Assembly: GCF_020171745.1 (NCBI RefSeq)
Contig: NZ_JAIVAH010000009.1
Coordinates: forward strand, 62,001 to 126,000
Reading direction: 5' to 3'
From: Prescottella equi
Lineage (GTDB): Bacteria > Actinomycetota > Actinomycetes > Mycobacteriales > Mycobacteriaceae
DNA length: 64,000 nucleotides
The position numbers were made by a program, and so were the translations under genes. Below the pieces are notes generated by a model. The model worked only from the letters and a program-made list of their open reading frames with translations, made no database searches and had not been told where the DNA came from. How positions within the stretch are numbered: position 1 is the stretch's first letter; each line of letters starts with the position of its first letter. Shown piece by piece: positions 8,169-16,685 of the stretch.

Positions 8169-8909
8169 ATGGCCTCGGTCGGTTCCGATGAACAAATGAA
8201 CGAAAGTCCTGGGAGAACGGGCGGCGTCCAGCTCGATTCGCGGATGTCGAAGACGCTGCACAACGGGCTCGAGATCCTCGAGTTGCTGACGCAGCACAAG
8301 TACGGGCTGACGGTCACCGAGATCGCGGAGGGCATCGGCGTGCACCGCACGGTCGCGGATCGCCTGGTGCGCACGCTCGAGGCGCACCGGCTGTGCCGGC
8401 GCACCGAGGGCAAGCGGATCCTGCTGGGCGCGGGACTGGTCACGCTGGCGGGCTCGGTGGAGCAGGATCTACGCGAACTCGCGCGTCCGATCCTCGAGGA
8501 ACTGGCGGATTCCGTGGAGGCGACCGCGCACCTCGCGGTCCGGGAGGGCGAGGACTCGGTCCGCGCGCTCATGGTGATCGAGCCGCGGAACTCGCGCGCG
8601 CACGTCGGCTTCAACGCCGGTCAGATCGACCCGATCAACCGCGGGTCGGCGGGGTTGGCGATGCTCGCGGCGCTACCGCCGCGGGAGGGCGAACGCCCCG
8701 AGGTCACGCGTGCCCGCGAGCGCGGGTTCGCGGTGACCTCGGGGGAGGTGACTCACTCGGTCACGGGCATCTCGGCCACGCTGCCGAACCGGCGGCCGGC
8801 CGACCTGGTGAGCATCGGTGTCTCGGTGTTCGATTCGTCGGAGGAGCAGAAGCTGGGCGAGGCCGTCATGGCCGCGGCCCGACGACTGGGGGCGCTGCTG
8901 CTGCGCTGA
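8169..8909 (+). CDS. IclR-family transcriptional regulator
   Basis: A 246-aa regulator. The N-terminal winged helix-turn-helix spans roughly residues 25-85 (LEILELLTQHKYGLTVTEIA followed by GVHRTVADRLVRTLEAH), and the C-terminal effector domain carries the HLAVREGE and INRGSAGLAMLAALP segments. The ATG at 8169 has GGGAGGG just upstream; the frame is open further but that region is the divergent promoter. It is divergent from the six-gene catabolic cluster and is its likely local regulator, responding to a pathway intermediate. IclR proteins can repress or activate; the sign cannot be told. Confidence 0.88.
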   Translation: MASVGSDEQMNESPGRTGGVQLDSRMSKTLHNGLEILELLTQHKYGLTVTEIAEGIGVHRTVADRLVRTLEAHRLCRRTEGKRILLGAGLVTLAGSVEQDLRELARPILEELADSVEATAHLAVREGEDSVRALMVIEPRNSRAHVGFNAGQIDPINRGSAGLAMLAALPPREGERPEVTRARERGFAVTSGEVTHSVTGISATLPNRRPADLVSIGVSVFDSSEEQKLGEAVMAAARRLGALLLR

Positions 8910-8919
8910 CCGACACCGA

Positions 8920-9405
8920 TCACGGCGCGGCCGGCGACTGTCGACGCGTCATCGTCGAGGAGTATCCGCCGCCACCCGGGTACACCCAGTCGCCGGTCAT
9001 CGTTCGATCGCCGTCGTCGAAGCTGCCTCGGAAGTACGCCGGGCTCCCCTGCGCGCCGGCCCAGATGGTCAGGGTGTCGCCCTCGAGTTCGTAGACGTAG
9101 TCGAAGGTGTTGCCCGCCGAGTCGTAGAACCGGGAGACGATCTCGTCGCCGACCGGCTCTCCGAACGGATGCAGGTGCCCGATCACCTCGAACCCGTCGA
9201 CGCGCTCGCCGTACTGCTCGAGTTCGACGTGCTGGATGAGGAAGTGTCCGCCCGGCATCCACTCGTACCGCACTGTGCCCGCCGCTCCCCCGGTCACCGC
9301 CCAGGTGCCGACCAGCCGGTCGAGCGCTCGAACCCGGTCGCTGGGCAGCGGCGGCTCGTTCCGGCCGACGCCGCCGACCGTGCTGCTGCTGGTGGTGTCG
9401 CTCAT
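8920..9405 (-). CDS. DUF1579-like (lipocalin-like) protein
   Basis: A 161-aa protein with no signal peptide. It starts LDRLVGTWAVTGGAAGTVRYEWMPGG, followed by alternating beta-strand segments (GHFLIQHVEL, FEVIGHLHPFG, FDYVYELEGDTLTIW), which resembles small DUF1579/lipocalin-like barrels. The ATG at 9405 has AAGGAG upstream. Function is unknown. It is divergent from the DUF998-DGPF-sigma genes and shares with them a mirrored TGTCGA promoter, so it is probably in the regulon of that sigma factor. Confidence 0.65.
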   Translation of the reverse strand: MSDTTSSSTVGGVGRNEPPLPSDRVRALDRLVGTWAVTGGAAGTVRYEWMPGGHFLIQHVELEQYGERVDGFEVIGHLHPFGEPVGDEIVSRFYDSAGNTFDYVYELEGDTLTIWAGAQGSPAYFRGSFDDGDRTMTGDWVYPGGGGYSSTMTRRQSPAAP

Positions 9406-9458
9406 GATGTGCTCCTTGTCCGGTTCGGAGCAGCGTCTCAGTGGCTGCTCTCGTGGGA

Positions 9459-9556
9459 ACCTCGGAGCCGCGGTCGGATTCTCGACATCCGGACCGGAAA
9501 AATCTTCGCCGGTTTCCTGTCCGGTGATGTCGAAGGAGCGATCCCGGCTCCGTGGT
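9459..9556. promoter_or_regulatory. two mirrored ECF42-type promoters
   Basis: On +, TGTCGA (9528-9533), a 17-base spacer, then CGTGGT (9551-9556). On -, TGTCGA (9487-9482), a 17-base spacer, then CGAGGT (9464-9459). Both spacers end CGGCTC. The sequence upstream of each -35 is also mirrored (CGGAC, then GGAAA). TGTCGA at -35 and CGA/T at -10 is the consensus I recall for ECF42 sigma factors, and an ECF42-type sigma gene lies 1.1 kb downstream. Each promoter sits about 50 bases before a start codon (9405 on -, 9611 on +). Confidence 0.75.
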
Positions 9557-9610
9557 GTCCGTGAAAGCCGTCCGAATCCGGACGGGCGGACACGACGACC
9601 GGAGGACATC

Positions 9611-10255
9611 ATGGCCACCACGGCACTTCACGAGCACGCGACGCATCGATCGGCCGAGCAGACACGGCACCTGCTCACCGCCGCCGCGAGCGTCGGTCCG
9701 CTGTTCTACATCTCGTCCACGGTGCAGGCACTGACCCGGGACGGCTTCGACCTTCGCATCCACCCCCTCAGCCAGCTGGCGACGGGCGACCTCGGCTGGA
9801 TTCAGGCGGTCACCTTCGTACTGGCGGGACTGGGTGTGCTCGCCCTCGCTGTCGCGCACCACCGCATCGTGACCGACGGTGTCGGTTCACGTGTCGTGCC
9901 GGTGTTCCTCGGCATCTTCGGGGCGGGGTTCGTCGTTGCCGGCTGCTTCCCGATGGACCCGCAGAACGGATTCCCGATCGGGGCACCGGCAGGTGCGGCG
10001 GACATGTCGTGGCACGCCGTCGTCCACTCGGCCGCAGCGGCCCTGTCGTTCCTCGCACTCGCGGCGGCGTGCATCGCACTGCTGGTCCGCTCGCTCCGCG
10101 CGCGACGCCGATGGGCTGCAGTGGGCCACGGGATCACCGCCGTGGTCTTGCTGCTGCCGATGTCCCCGGAGTCCGGCATCCAGATCGCGGCGACCGGGCT
10201 GGTCGCATTCACGTGGGTCACGGCGTATTCGCTCGAACTGCGCCGCGAGCTGTGA
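9611..10255 (+). CDS. DUF998 domain membrane protein
   Basis: A 214-aa integral membrane protein with about six hydrophobic helices. The first helix region LLTAAASVGPLFYISSTVQA and the loop DLRIHPLSQLATGDLGWIQ are characteristic of DUF998 (the HPLSxLxxGxxGW pattern), as is GCFPMDPQNGFPIGAP. The ATG at 9611 has GGAGG at 9601-9605. It is the first gene downstream of the rightward TGTCGA promoter and precedes the DGPF and sigma genes. The family has no settled function. Confidence 0.82.
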   Translation: MATTALHEHATHRSAEQTRHLLTAAASVGPLFYISSTVQALTRDGFDLRIHPLSQLATGDLGWIQAVTFVLAGLGVLALAVAHHRIVTDGVGSRVVPVFLGIFGAGFVVAGCFPMDPQNGFPIGAPAGAADMSWHAVVHSAAAALSFLALAAACIALLVRSLRARRRWAAVGHGITAVVLLLPMSPESGIQIAATGLVAFTWVTAYSLELRREL

Positions 10256-10297
10256 AACACATAGGCTGCCAAAGAGAACGAGCTACGGAGGAGAGCG

Positions 10298-10666
10298 ATG
10301 AAGTTTCTGCTGCTCAGCTATACCCCCGCGGATGCGTGGGACGCCGATACCGCCGATGTCCCCAGCGATGACGCCCTGGCCGCGTTCGCCGCCTACCAGA
10401 AGTTCGAGGCCGAGCTTCGCGAAACAGGTGAGTTCGTCCTGAGCGAGGGCCTGGGCCACCCTGTGGTGTCGACGACTGTCCGGAAGACGGATGCGGGAGT
10501 CGTTGCCACGGACGGCCCCTTCGCCGAACTGAAGGAGGTGCTCGCAAGCTTCGCGATCATCGACTGCTCGAGCCTCGAGCGTGCGCGCGACATCGTCGCC
10601 CGAATGGTCGAAGTCCTCGGCGAGCCGATGGAGATCCGACCGATCATGGGTGACGACTTCGCCTGA
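10298..10666 (+). CDS. YCII-related (DGPF) domain protein
   Basis: A 122-aa protein of the YCII superfamily, DGPF subtype: MKFLLLSYTPADAW at the N-terminus, the name-giving VVATDGPFAELKEVLASFAIID in the middle and VEVLGEPMEIRPIM near the end. GGAGGAG precedes the ATG at 10298. Its stop TGA overlaps the start of the sigma factor (TGATG), so the two are translationally coupled. DGPF proteins are constant partners of ECF42 sigma factors; whether they regulate the sigma or have an enzymatic role is not established. Confidence 0.9.
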   Translation: MKFLLLSYTPADAWDADTADVPSDDALAAFAAYQKFEAELRETGEFVLSEGLGHPVVSTTVRKTDAGVVATDGPFAELKEVLASFAIIDCSSLERARDIVARMVEVLGEPMEIRPIMGDDFA

Positions 10667-11949
10667 TGGAGCACCCGGCCCCCGCAGCGCGAACTGGGGA
10701 GCGGCGCATCGAGGACGTGCTGCGCGCCGAAGCGCCGCACGTGCTCGGCGCGCTGGTGCGCCGCTTCGGCAGATTCGAACCGGCTGAGGATGCCGTGCAG
10801 GAAGCTCTTCTCGCCGCGAGTCGCACCTGGCGACAGGACTCGATACCGGACGAACCTCGGAGCTGGCTCATCCGCGTCGGCTACCGAAAGATGGTCGATC
10901 TCATCCGGTCCGAGCAGGCAACCCTTCGTCGCGAGGAGCAGGTCGCGTCCAGCAACGCCGTACTCGTCGACCCCGACCGGACCGGGCCCGTCCTTCACGA
11001 TCGTGATGACAGCCTGCACCTGCTGTTCCTGTGCTGTCACCCGGCACTCAGCGAAACCTCACAGGTCGTATTGACCTTGCGGGCGGTCGGCGGCCTGACC
11101 ACGGCGGAGATCGCCCACGCCTACGGCGCCACCGAATCCACGACGGGAACGCGGGTCAGTCGGGCCAAGCAGACGTTGAGGAAGGCGGGAGCCCGCTTCG
11201 AGATCGCCGCCGACGCGGATGTCGCGCAACGTACTTCAGCCGTCATGCGCGTGCTCTACCTCATCTTCAACGAGGGCTACACCGCCACAGCAGGCGACGA
11301 ACTCACCCGGGCCGATCTCACCGTCGAAGCGATCCGTCTGACGCGGATGCTGTGCGATCTACTGCCCGACGACCCCGAGGCCTCCGGGCTGCTCGCCCTG
11401 ATGCTGCTCACCGATGCCCGTCGGTCCGCCCGCACCGGCACGGACGACGAACTCGTCACCCTCACCGACCAGGACCGCACACGGTGGGACGAGCGACAGA
11501 TCGCAGAGGGCAGCCGACTGATCGAACAGGCCTGGGCGCGCAATCGTGTGGGGCCGTACCAACTCCAAGCCGCCATCGCCGCAACCCATGCAGACGCGAA
11601 GACCGCGGCCGACACGGACTGGCCCCAGATCGCAGCACTGTATCTGTGGCTCGAGCGGCTACACCCCACGACGCCGGTCCGCCTCAGTCGAGTCGTCGCC
11701 GTCGCACACGCCTTCGGCCCACGTCGCGGCATCGCACTTCTCGACGAGTTCGATCGCGTCCACGGGCTCACCGACGATCCTCTTGTCGCACAACGCGCCC
11801 ACGCGGTTCGCGCACATCTGCTCGATCTACTGGGTGACACGAACCACGCCCGGGAACAGTTCCGCGCGGCCGCCGAGCTCACCTCCAACGAGATCGAACG
11901 CCGCTATCTGCAGCGCCGCGCCGGCGGACACGACAACGAGCACGACTGA
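10666..11949 (+). CDS. ECF42-type RNA polymerase sigma factor with C-terminal extension
   Basis: A 427-aa protein. Sigma region 2 spans about residues 15-85 (RRFGRFEPAEDAVQEALLAASRTW, then WLIRVGYRKMVDLIR) and region 4 about 115-165 (LHLLFLCCHPALSE, LTLRAVGGLTTAEIAHAYG). The remaining 260 residues form the helical, TPR-like extension of this group (FNEGYTATAGDELTRADL, AIAATHADA, THAREQF-like pattern). Length, extension and the adjacent DGPF gene together identify the ECF42 group. These sigmas lack an anti-sigma factor, and the extension is required for activity in the studied case. The upstream mirrored TGTCGA promoters suggest autoregulation. Confidence 0.9.
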   Translation: MEHPAPAARTGERRIEDVLRAEAPHVLGALVRRFGRFEPAEDAVQEALLAASRTWRQDSIPDEPRSWLIRVGYRKMVDLIRSEQATLRREEQVASSNAVLVDPDRTGPVLHDRDDSLHLLFLCCHPALSETSQVVLTLRAVGGLTTAEIAHAYGATESTTGTRVSRAKQTLRKAGARFEIAADADVAQRTSAVMRVLYLIFNEGYTATAGDELTRADLTVEAIRLTRMLCDLLPDDPEASGLLALMLLTDARRSARTGTDDELVTLTDQDRTRWDERQIAEGSRLIEQAWARNRVGPYQLQAAIAATHADAKTAADTDWPQIAALYLWLERLHPTTPVRLSRVVAVAHAFGPRRGIALLDEFDRVHGLTDDPLVAQRAHAVRAHLLDLLGDTNHAREQFRAAAELTSNEIERRYLQRRAGGHDNEHD

Positions 11950-11959
11950 AACGCCGTCG

Positions 11960-13192
11960 TCACCCGCCGCGAGGTCGGCGGGTCTCTTTGGCCCGCAGGG
12001 CGAGCCCGGCCGCGAGGGAGGCCACAGCGGCGGTCGTCAGCACCAGGGGGCTCATCGACCAGCCCCCGACATGGGTGGCGACGAACGCGACGGTCGGCGG
12101 TCCCACGATCGAGCCGATGTTCGACATCTGCACCACGAGGCCGTTGACCGGGCCGATCTCGCGCGGTCCGCGGGCGGCCGAGGGCACGGCGGCGAACACG
12201 GCGGCCGGCAGGAGACCGCCGAGGAGCGCGAAAGCGATTGCGGCGCCGTAGGACAGCCCGAACGGCGCCCAGCCGGCGTAGACGACGACTGCGGCCAGGC
12301 CCATCGACGTCGCGGCCACCGCGATCAGCGTGCCGGGGCGCACGCCCCGGTGCAGCAACACGCCGGAGCCGACGTTGCCGACGATGTTCCCGAGGACGAC
12401 CAGGGCCGTGAGCACCGCGGCCGAGGTGTCCGCCCAGCCGCCGGACGCGTACATCGTGGGCAGGAACCCGATCACCGCGAGGTACTGCAGCGAGTAGGTG
12501 CCGAACGCGACGGCCAGCAGCACAGCGGCCGGATTACGCCGGACGGGAGACGGTTTCGCGCCGCCCGATGCGGTCGAGACCGCAGCCACGTGAGGCACCA
12601 CCGCCACCACCAGGGCCGCGCACGCGAGCAGCAGTCCGGCGTTGACCGCCCACAGTCCGCGCCAGCCGACCGCGTCGATCACCCACGGGCCCAGCAGGAT
12701 CGCCGCGAACTGTCCGAGTGGCATATAGATGCCCCACAGCCCCAGCGCGAAGCGGCGGTGTCGATCCCCGGCCGCCGCCGTGATGGTGGCGGGCGCCGAC
12801 ACCGCGACGCCCATGAAGCCGAGTCCCTCGAGGACCCGGGAGAACAGCAGCGCCGATGTACCCGGGCCGACCGCACCGAGCCCGGCGCCCGCCGCGAGGG
12901 CGAGCAGCGCGAGGGCCAGCATCCGGCGCCGACCCAACCTGTCGACGAATCCGCCTGCGGCACTGCCCAGCAGCGCACCCACGAACGTGTACGACGACAG
13001 CAGCACACCCGCCGCGGTCAGGCTCATCCCGAGGTCGTCGCGCACGGTCGGCAGCGCCACGATGACCTTGCCGACCTGGCTGGCGGCGAGCACACCGGCG
13101 AGCAGCGCGACCGCGACGACACTCCACGAAGACGCGACCGGGGCCGCCGGCGTCTGCCGTGCGGCCCCGGTCGTGGAGACCTGCTCAGCCAC
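11960..13192 (-). CDS. MFS transporter, CynX/NarK-like
   Basis: A 410-aa MFS permease with 12 predicted helices; the helix 2-3 loop reads DRLGRRRMLALAL. The GTG start at 13192 overlaps the stop of the monooxygenase gene by 8 bases (GTGGCTGA); the longer frame upstream is the out-of-frame reading of that gene. It lacks the MHS signature, unlike the carrier at 15106, so the operon has two transporters of different families, one of which might be an exporter. Substrate unknown but presumably aromatic given the neighbouring hydroxylase. Confidence 0.82.
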   Translation of the reverse strand: MAEQVSTTGAARQTPAAPVASSWSVVAVALLAGVLAASQVGKVIVALPTVRDDLGMSLTAAGVLLSSYTFVGALLGSAAGGFVDRLGRRRMLALALLALAAGAGLGAVGPGTSALLFSRVLEGLGFMGVAVSAPATITAAAGDRHRRFALGLWGIYMPLGQFAAILLGPWVIDAVGWRGLWAVNAGLLLACAALVVAVVPHVAAVSTASGGAKPSPVRRNPAAVLLAVAFGTYSLQYLAVIGFLPTMYASGGWADTSAAVLTALVVLGNIVGNVGSGVLLHRGVRPGTLIAVAATSMGLAAVVVYAGWAPFGLSYGAAIAFALLGGLLPAAVFAAVPSAARGPREIGPVNGLVVQMSNIGSIVGPPTVAFVATHVGGWSMSPLVLTTAAVASLAAGLALRAKETRRPRGG

Positions 13193-15101
13193 CGATGGTG
13201 GCGTCCGCGTTCCGGTCGGCCGGGACGGTGAGCGACGGATCGGCGGCGGCCGCGATGGCCTCCTCGAACTCGCGCTGTCCCACCTGCGAGCCGAGCACGA
13301 GGGCGAGGCGGGCGAGGAAGCCCTCGCGGTCGTTCTCGCCGACCTGGTCGAGGGCGTCGGACAGGCCCATCCACACGTTCTCGCGGCGCAGTTCGGCCGG
13401 GTCGATGGCCGGTCCGCTGTCGACGGCGGCGCTGGCACCGGCCGGGGCGTCGCCCAGGCTCAGGTGGCGGGCGACGTCCTCGATGCGTCCGACACCGTCG
13501 ATGCGGCACAGCAGCAGGCCGTCGGGACGGATCACGAAGACCTCACCGTCGCGGGCGCCGAGTGCGGACGCGACACCACCGTCGGCATCGGGCACGACCG
13601 AGACGGACGCGTCGGAAGTGTCGCTGCCGATCAGGATGGCGCGCACCGACTCCGGCGCGAGCGCACCGGCAAGGGTCGCGGTCGCGGCGGCGAGGGCGGC
13701 GGCATCGACGTTCACGCCGAGGACCGCGAAACCGGTGCCGCGCAACTTGTTGAGCGACGTCTCGGTGCCGTCGGCGGTCACCACGCGACGGTCGTCGACC
13801 GGGTCGCCCGCGGCGACGCCCGCGACGTCGGCCGGGGTCGGCCACGTGATCGGCGAGATCCGCGAGTTGGTGGCGCTGGACTGACGCGGGTTGATGAGGT
13901 GGCTGAACTCGGGGCGGTTGACCGCCAGCGCGAGGATCGCGTCACGGGTCGTCAGGTAGCCGTGGCTGCCGGGCGACATGATGAGCGTGCTCTTGCCGGC
14001 GTTCGCGACGTTCTGCCGCCACGCGTCGTGACGCTCCACCGAGTACGCCTGCAGCAGTTCGACACCGGCGTTGCCCTGGATCACGGCGGCCAGCTGCCAC
14101 GCGAGGGTCTCGGCGTCCTCCATGCCCGAGTTCAGGCCGCGGACACCGAAGATCGGCACCAGGTGGGCGGCGTCGCCGGCGAACAGCAGGCGGCCGTGCG
14201 TGAAGTCCTCGAGCGCGAGGGCACGGGCGCTGTAGAAGCCGTGCCACTCGAGCGTCCACGGCAGGTCGTTCTGCAACCACTCCAGGTGCCGCGTGATGCG
14301 GTCCCGGATGCGGTCCTCCTGCGTCTCGACCTCGGCGTCCTCGGACGGGTCGAGCTGGTAGTCGATGCGCCAGATGTCCTTGGGCTGCTTGTGCATGATG
14401 ATCGTCGAGCCGGGGTTGCTCGGCGGATCGAACCAGACCATGCGCTCGGCCGGCAGCTCCGACTCCCAGTGGATGTCGGCGATGACGTAGCGACCGTCGT
14501 AGTTGTTGCCCTGCAGACGCAGTCCGGCCAGCTCGCGCATGCGGCTGCGACCACCGTCGGCGGCCACGACCCAGCGGGCGCGCAGGTGGCGCTTGCCGTC
14601 GGCGCACTCGACCTCGAGGGTGACCTCGTCGTCGGAGCGCAGCACGCCGGCGATGCTCGCGGACCAGTGCAGCGTGATGAGCGGGTTCGCCTCGATCGTG
14701 TCGACCATGATCTGCTCGAACTCCGACTGGGAGACGTTGATCATGGGCGGGCGCACGTCGTGGTCGGCGTTGCGCATCTGGAAGTGCAGGACCTGCTGGT
14801 CACGGTAGAAGCTGCGGCCACCGACCCACGGCAGCACGATCTTCTCGAGCTCGGCGCCGAAGCCGAGGCGCGCGGCGGCCTCGAGGCTGTGGCGGGAGAT
14901 GCAGATCGCGCGGCTGCCGAACGACACCTGGTCGGCGGCCTCGATGATCGTGACGGGGATGCCGCGCTGCGCGAGTCCGAGCGCGACGGCCATGCCGACG
15001 GGGCCGGCGCCGACGATGACGACGGGCAGCGTCTCGTCGGTGGCCGTCATCGACTCGAACGCCGAGGGGGCGTACTTCTTGGGCTGGTAGTAGGTCGACA
15101 C
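13185..15101 (-). CDS. FAD-dependent aromatic monooxygenase, MhpA-like
   Basis: A 638-aa class A flavoprotein hydroxylase. It has VVIVGAGPVGMAVALGLA (FAD/Rossmann, about residue 27), the DG motif in WVVAADGGRSRMRE, and the GD motif in RLLFAGDAAHLVPIFGVRGLNSGMEDA. The C-terminal 170 residues form the thioredoxin-like domain found in phenol and 3-(3-hydroxyphenyl)propionate hydroxylases. It uses NAD(P)H and O2 to hydroxylate a phenolic ring. It sits between two MFS genes, 4 bp after the upstream MHS transporter, clearly one operon. MhpA-like is the nearest general type; the actual substrate is unknown, and there is no ring-cleavage dioxygenase beside it. Confidence 0.85.
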   Translation of the reverse strand: MSTYYQPKKYAPSAFESMTATDETLPVVIVGAGPVGMAVALGLAQRGIPVTIIEAADQVSFGSRAICISRHSLEAAARLGFGAELEKIVLPWVGGRSFYRDQQVLHFQMRNADHDVRPPMINVSQSEFEQIMVDTIEANPLITLHWSASIAGVLRSDDEVTLEVECADGKRHLRARWVVAADGGRSRMRELAGLRLQGNNYDGRYVIADIHWESELPAERMVWFDPPSNPGSTIIMHKQPKDIWRIDYQLDPSEDAEVETQEDRIRDRITRHLEWLQNDLPWTLEWHGFYSARALALEDFTHGRLLFAGDAAHLVPIFGVRGLNSGMEDAETLAWQLAAVIQGNAGVELLQAYSVERHDAWRQNVANAGKSTLIMSPGSHGYLTTRDAILALAVNRPEFSHLINPRQSSATNSRISPITWPTPADVAGVAAGDPVDDRRVVTADGTETSLNKLRGTGFAVLGVNVDAAALAAATATLAGALAPESVRAILIGSDTSDASVSVVPDADGGVASALGARDGEVFVIRPDGLLLCRIDGVGRIEDVARHLSLGDAPAGASAAVDSGPAIDPAELRRENVWMGLSDALDQVGENDREGFLARLALVLGSQVGQREFEEAIAAAADPSLTVPADRNADATIGG

Positions 15102-15105
15102 TGAC

Positions 15106-16431
15106 TTACTCCGCTTCCTGCTCGATCGGACGGGAGGGCTTGGTACCGGGAACCTTCAGCACGAGGATGCTGGCGAGGCTGATCAGCGCGATCAGCACGA
15201 AGTACCCGGTGATCGCGAGCGACGTCTCGAAGCTCGCGTACAGCGCGGTGGCGATGATCGGGGCGAGGCCGCCGCCGAGGATGGCGCCGATCTGGTAGCC
15301 GAGGGAGGCACCCGAGTAGCGGATCGCGGGCGGGAACAGCTCCGCGAACAGCGCGGACTGCGGGCCGGCGCAGCAGCCGAGGGTGAAGCCGAGGCCGATC
15401 ATCGCGAGGACCATGACGGGCAGGACGGCGGTGTCCATGAGCGGGAAGAACACGGCGGCGGCGATTACCAGGGCGATCGAGCTGCGCACGTAGACCGGAC
15501 GACGTCCCATCGTGTCGGACTTCCACGCACTGAACGCCATGCCAGCCATCCAGAACGGGCACGAGCCGATCAGCAGGAACAGCATCGTGGTCTTGCTGAA
15601 GCCGAGTTCCTTCTCGCCGTACTTGAGGACGTAGACCATGTACGCGTAGGCGATGCCGTTGGTGGCGATGAACGTGCCACCGGCCAGCAGGACCGTCTTC
15701 CAGTGCTTGGTCAGGACCTCCATGATCGGCAGCTTGTTCGGCTGCTCCTGATCCTTGGACTCCTTGAACTCGCTGCTCTCCTCGAGGCCGAGTCGGATCC
15801 ACATCGCGACCAGCACGAGGACGGCGCTGAGAAGGAACGGGATGCGCCAGCCCCACGCCTTGAACGTCTCGTCGCTCATGAACGCGGTGAGCGGCAGGTA
15901 GACGAGGTTCGCGACGAGGACGCCCGCCGGGACGCCGATCTGCGGCGCCGCACCGTAGAGGCCCTTGCGGCCCTCGGGCGCGTTCTCGGTGGCGACGAGC
16001 ACCGCGCCACCCCATTCGCCGCCCACACCGAGGCCCTGGATGAAGCGCAGCGTCACCAGCAGGATCGGGGCGAAGACACCGATCGCCTCGTAGTTGGGGA
16101 GCACACCGATGCCGACGGTCGCGAAGCCCATGAGCAGCAGCGAGATGACGAGCATCGACTTGCGGCCGACGCGGTCACCGAAGTGGCCCATGACGACGCC
16201 ACCGATGGGGCGCGCGATGAAGCCGACGGCGAGGGTCGCGAACGACGCCAGCGTGCCGGCGAGGTCCGAGGAGTTCGGGAAGAACTGGTGACCGAGCACG
16301 AGCGCGGCGGCGGTGCCGTAGATGAAGAAGTCGTACCACTCGATCGCGGTGCCGACGAAGCTGCCCAGCGCGGCCTTGCGGGCCTTGCGGTGCAACTCCT
16401 GCGGCGGGGCCGCAGCCATGGTTGCCGTCAT
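15106..16431 (-). CDS. MFS transporter, MHS family
   Basis: A 441-aa, 12-helix proton symporter with the MHS signature TAIEWYDFFIYG, GHFGDRVGRK between helices 2 and 3, and RFIQGLGVGGEWGGAVL in helix 4. The ATG at 16431 has AAAGG upstream; the longer frame is upstream leader. It is the first gene of the three-gene operon with the aromatic hydroxylase, so it probably imports the hydroxylase substrate (for example an aromatic acid). The promoter must lie in the 254 bp before it. Confidence 0.9.
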   Translation of the reverse strand: MTATMAAAPPQELHRKARKAALGSFVGTAIEWYDFFIYGTAAALVLGHQFFPNSSDLAGTLASFATLAVGFIARPIGGVVMGHFGDRVGRKSMLVISLLLMGFATVGIGVLPNYEAIGVFAPILLVTLRFIQGLGVGGEWGGAVLVATENAPEGRKGLYGAAPQIGVPAGVLVANLVYLPLTAFMSDETFKAWGWRIPFLLSAVLVLVAMWIRLGLEESSEFKESKDQEQPNKLPIMEVLTKHWKTVLLAGGTFIATNGIAYAYMVYVLKYGEKELGFSKTTMLFLLIGSCPFWMAGMAFSAWKSDTMGRRPVYVRSSIALVIAAAVFFPLMDTAVLPVMVLAMIGLGFTLGCCAGPQSALFAELFPPAIRYSGASLGYQIGAILGGGLAPIIATALYASFETSLAITGYFVLIALISLASILVLKVPGTKPSRPIEQEAE

Positions 16432-16685
16432 GGTTCGGGTGCCTTTCAACTCTGGAGGCGCGCAGGGAAGAGCCCACCTGCACGCATGCCGACGAAGCGG
16501 CCTGCAGGACATCTTGACCTGGATCACATCGCGTGAAAAGCGCAAGAAAACGGGGTGAATGTGCAGAAATTCTGAGGTTTGTCACTCAGATGGGACGCAC
16601 GCCCGGGTAGCGGACTCGCCACCGTTGAATCCTGCCTTGTTCCGGACCGATTGTCCCGTGTGAGAGTGGCTACACCGATGCCGTC

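Noticed and set aside
12729-15104. 791-aa plus-strand open frame
   Set aside because: Antisense to the FAD monooxygenase and MFS genes with clear motifs.
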